A stretch of DNA of 64,000 bases. Source: Mansonella perstans. Its lineage: Eukaryota > Nematoda > Chromadorea > Rhabditida > Onchocercidae. The stretch covers positions 1 to 64,000 of the forward strand of contig JBAMDO010000069.1 of the NCBI GenBank assembly GCA_037074765.1, in the 5' to 3' direction. This document shows positions 62,021-64,000 of the stretch, piece after piece. Below the pieces are notes generated by a model. The model did not search any database and was not told where the DNA came from. It was given only the letters and a program-made list of their open reading frames with translations. Position numbers and translations under genes: made by a program. Position 1 is the first letter of the stretch; each line of letters begins with the position of its first letter.

Positions 62021-64000
62021 TCATGAGTTTTGTATGAGGCACAAATCCAAATGAAAGTTGATAGTATTTTCTGGAACAGAAGCATCACATACTGGACATG
62101 GCAAGCAAACGATTATATCACTGTCAACTGATTCGATATTTTCATCAGCTGATCTGCTACTACTTTTCCAAGTCTTCTCTTTCACTGGCAATCCAGAGTC
62201 ATTTTTTGGCATCGCTGCTGTATCCACCTCCTCTTTAGCTGTTGAAACTATTTCCTGTACACTTAATTCATTTTTAGCGTAACAGTTTCCAGCATTTTCG
62301 AGTTTCATCCCATTACTGTTTCCAGGTCTTTGTATATTAAGATTAGAACCTATGACATCATCTAAAGATGACGATTGATGACCCAAAACATGACCTATCC
62401 CAGGGAAATATCCATTCAAAGATGATTGTCGTGTCCGAGATTTACAATTTGACACTTCGGATATCTTCTTTTTTTTGTCGTAAGCTTCCGGTTCTTTGAC
62501 TTTAATAAAGTTACCTGCAAATAATTATTGATACTAGCTACACCTTCATATTAAAAAAAACTTGTTATACACCAAGCACTTCAATCTACCTCCACAAGTC
62601 ATCTGATGTTCCTTCCACCAAAAATCATTCTTTCCTGGAGCACGATTCATTGATCGCTTCACCCAACCATAAAATGGAGGACGCATCCTGAAGAAACATA
62701 TGCAACGCACATATCATTTTCATCAGTGCTTTCGTTCCATTTATATTACATAAAATTCAACGAAAATATTAATTACCACCATTACCATTACTATTATTAC
62801 TATTACTATTACTATTAATAGCAATGCATCCAAAAATACAACTACAATTACAACTGCAATTACAACTGCAACTATAACTACAATTACAACTACAATCTCA
62901 ATTACAACTGCAGCTACAACTACAGCTACAGTTATTACTATCAACACAACTACTGTTGTTTCAAATGTACGCATAATTTAATTTAATGGGCCAATACTTT
63001 CATTCACTGAAATATTATTAGACAAACTGAAGTTACATTCTTAAAATCGAATGCATGTGTAATGAAAGTCTTAATAAATCGCAACCGGTAAAACAACTAG
63101 TGAAAGTCTTAACAATAAAATATTTAAAATTATGAAAGTCCTAATAACCGGCAAACTAATTTACCGGCAAGGTCCAGTGCATCTCCACCAGTGTTTTTGG
63201 TGATACGTCACTTCATTATGAAAATTGTGATAAATAGTGATATTTGTCCCTGCTCTCATGTTAATACGACGCATATGGAATTGAAACATTGGTCCATGTC
63301 CGTCACGATCTCTATAATAAACAGATATCTAATATTAGAACAGTTATATACAATACTAGGTATACATATGATACTAAAATTGGTGATAAAGTAATGTGAA
63401 AAACAATAACAATAGAGCGCGAAAATTCTTAGAGCTATAAACTATAAAATTATGCCAAAATTTTAATTCTGCAAATATTCAGTTTTAATGAAAAATTATT
63501 ACACAACACCGTTGGAGAGAAATAAAAAGCATGGATCATCTCGTGCAGCAATGTTTCCACCATGTCTTTTCGTGGTCGATACTGCAGAAGTGGCTTACTG
63601 AGTCGGATGGAACAAAATCTACCTTTACTTTCAAAACTACATAAACCTGCACATCTGTAAATAGACTTTTCATTATTTTCAAAAATTATCATTAAGATTT
63701 CCAATACAATACATCCTGTCAAAAGAAATACGCAGTACAAGGAAAAAATAGGATTTCCCAATCGCAGAAGAATCTAAAGGTCTCCAGCGCTGTGAAAAGA
63801 TAAATCTTCAGGCCTAATTTCAACTAGAAACTTTAAATGGAAGCTTACGAGGTCATTCGAGAACTCCATTTCACTTCACATGCAGCCAGTCTTCCACTGA
63901 AAAAAGTATCATCATATTGCAGGAAAAGCGCATGCAAATCTGGAGTTGGGTCGATTGTTTCCCAAATGGGATCCACCAAATTAAGTTGAGTTGTTCTGTC
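62021..64000 (-). CDS. dvc-1: DVC-1/SPRTN-like SprT metalloprotease, copy B, 5' end beyond window, frameshifted
   Basis: Exons: 64000(partial)-63849, 63654-63503, 63311-63165, 62687-62590 and 62514-62021. It carries the same SprT and zinc-ribbon parts as copy A, with an intact last exon. That exon has a PIP-box-like QSSLNGYF (known family members use a similar Qxx(L/I)xxYF), a low-complexity linker, and a C-terminal UBZ4-type finger CLPCPVCDASVPE...INFHLDLC (CxxC...HxxxC), ending IQNS-stop. These tails recruit SPRTN to PCNA and to ubiquitinated targets. In the exon with HEMIH, the A run at 63524-63528 has five A where copy A has six. The reading therefore becomes HAFYFSPT instead of HAFLFLSN and no donor restores the phase 2 needed for the next exon. 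Either this copy is inactivated or a base was lost in assembly. The first exon lies beyond the window end. Confidence 0.85.
62775..62952. repeat. Hexanucleotide/trinucleotide-like microsatellite (copy B)
   Basis: Same length and sequence, as far as I can follow, as the array at 51357-51534. Identity of such an unstable array in two copies argues for a very recent duplication, gene conversion or an assembly artefact. Confidence 0.88.

Larger units (their letters stand above)
60626..64000. repeat. Segmental duplication, copy B (runs off the window)
   Basis: Matches 50091 onward. Offset is 11418 bp over 51096-52085 and 11417 bp after a one-base difference near 63524-63529. The part equivalent to the xpo-1 3' flank is more diverged (T-run length, TGTTGTTGTT insertion, scattered substitutions) than the dvc-1 part, which is almost identical including introns. 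Copy B holds about 905 bp (roughly 61473-62378) missing from copy A. Confidence 0.92.

Overview
The window looks like nuclear DNA of a nematode, most likely a filarial (clade III) worm. The evidence is strong AT richness, many short exons with TTTTCAG-type acceptors, minisatellite-rich gene deserts, and nematode-type genes: FMxFG-amide and GGxRAF-like neuropeptide precursors, CRM1/XPO1 and the SprT protease DVC-1. The filarial placement is inference from composition and protein style. No rRNA, tRNA, CRISPR or prokaryotic feature was seen.

Positions 1-31.8 kb are almost gene-free. I find two small minus-strand neuropeptide genes: an nlp-13-like precursor (8632-10036, complete, with signal peptide) and an nlp-9/nlp-21-like precursor (22572-23204, 5' exon not found). 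The rest is AT-rich sequence with tandem arrays (40-, 42-, 29- and 60-bp units), an interleaved inverted-repeat block (13.3-14.4 kb) and a near-perfect 41-bp-arm hairpin (24.2 kb).

Positions 31.9-50.1 kb hold two large genes, divergently arranged about 2.1 kb apart. A gamma-tubulin complex component (GCP2/3-like, minus, 18 exons, about 693 aa) lies at 31856-39560, and exportin-1 (xpo-1, plus, 23 exons, 1082 aa) at 41666-50090. Both models splice with consistent phase from start to stop.

Positions 50.1-64 kb are structurally unusual. The xpo-1 3' flank and an adjoining minus-strand dvc-1 (SPRTN) gene occur twice, at about 50.09-52.71 kb and 60.63 kb to the window end. The two dvc-1 copies carry complementary lesions. 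Copy A has an intact SprT and zinc-ribbon frame but has lost its PIP box and UBZ finger through a frameshift and a ~905-bp deletion. Copy B keeps PIP and UBZ but has a 1-base homopolymer loss just after the HEMIH active-site motif. Between the copies lie two poorly recognised minus-strand genes, which with dvc-1 copy A could form a polycistron, and a plus-strand multi-pass membrane protein resembling a divergent BAX-inhibitor-1/TMBIM protein with a long N-terminal extension.

Two apparent frameshifts sit at A/T homopolymers (nlp-13-like exon 3 and dvc-1 copy B exon 3), so assembly error must be excluded before either is read as biology. All exon coordinates were derived by hand from splice sites and reading phase.
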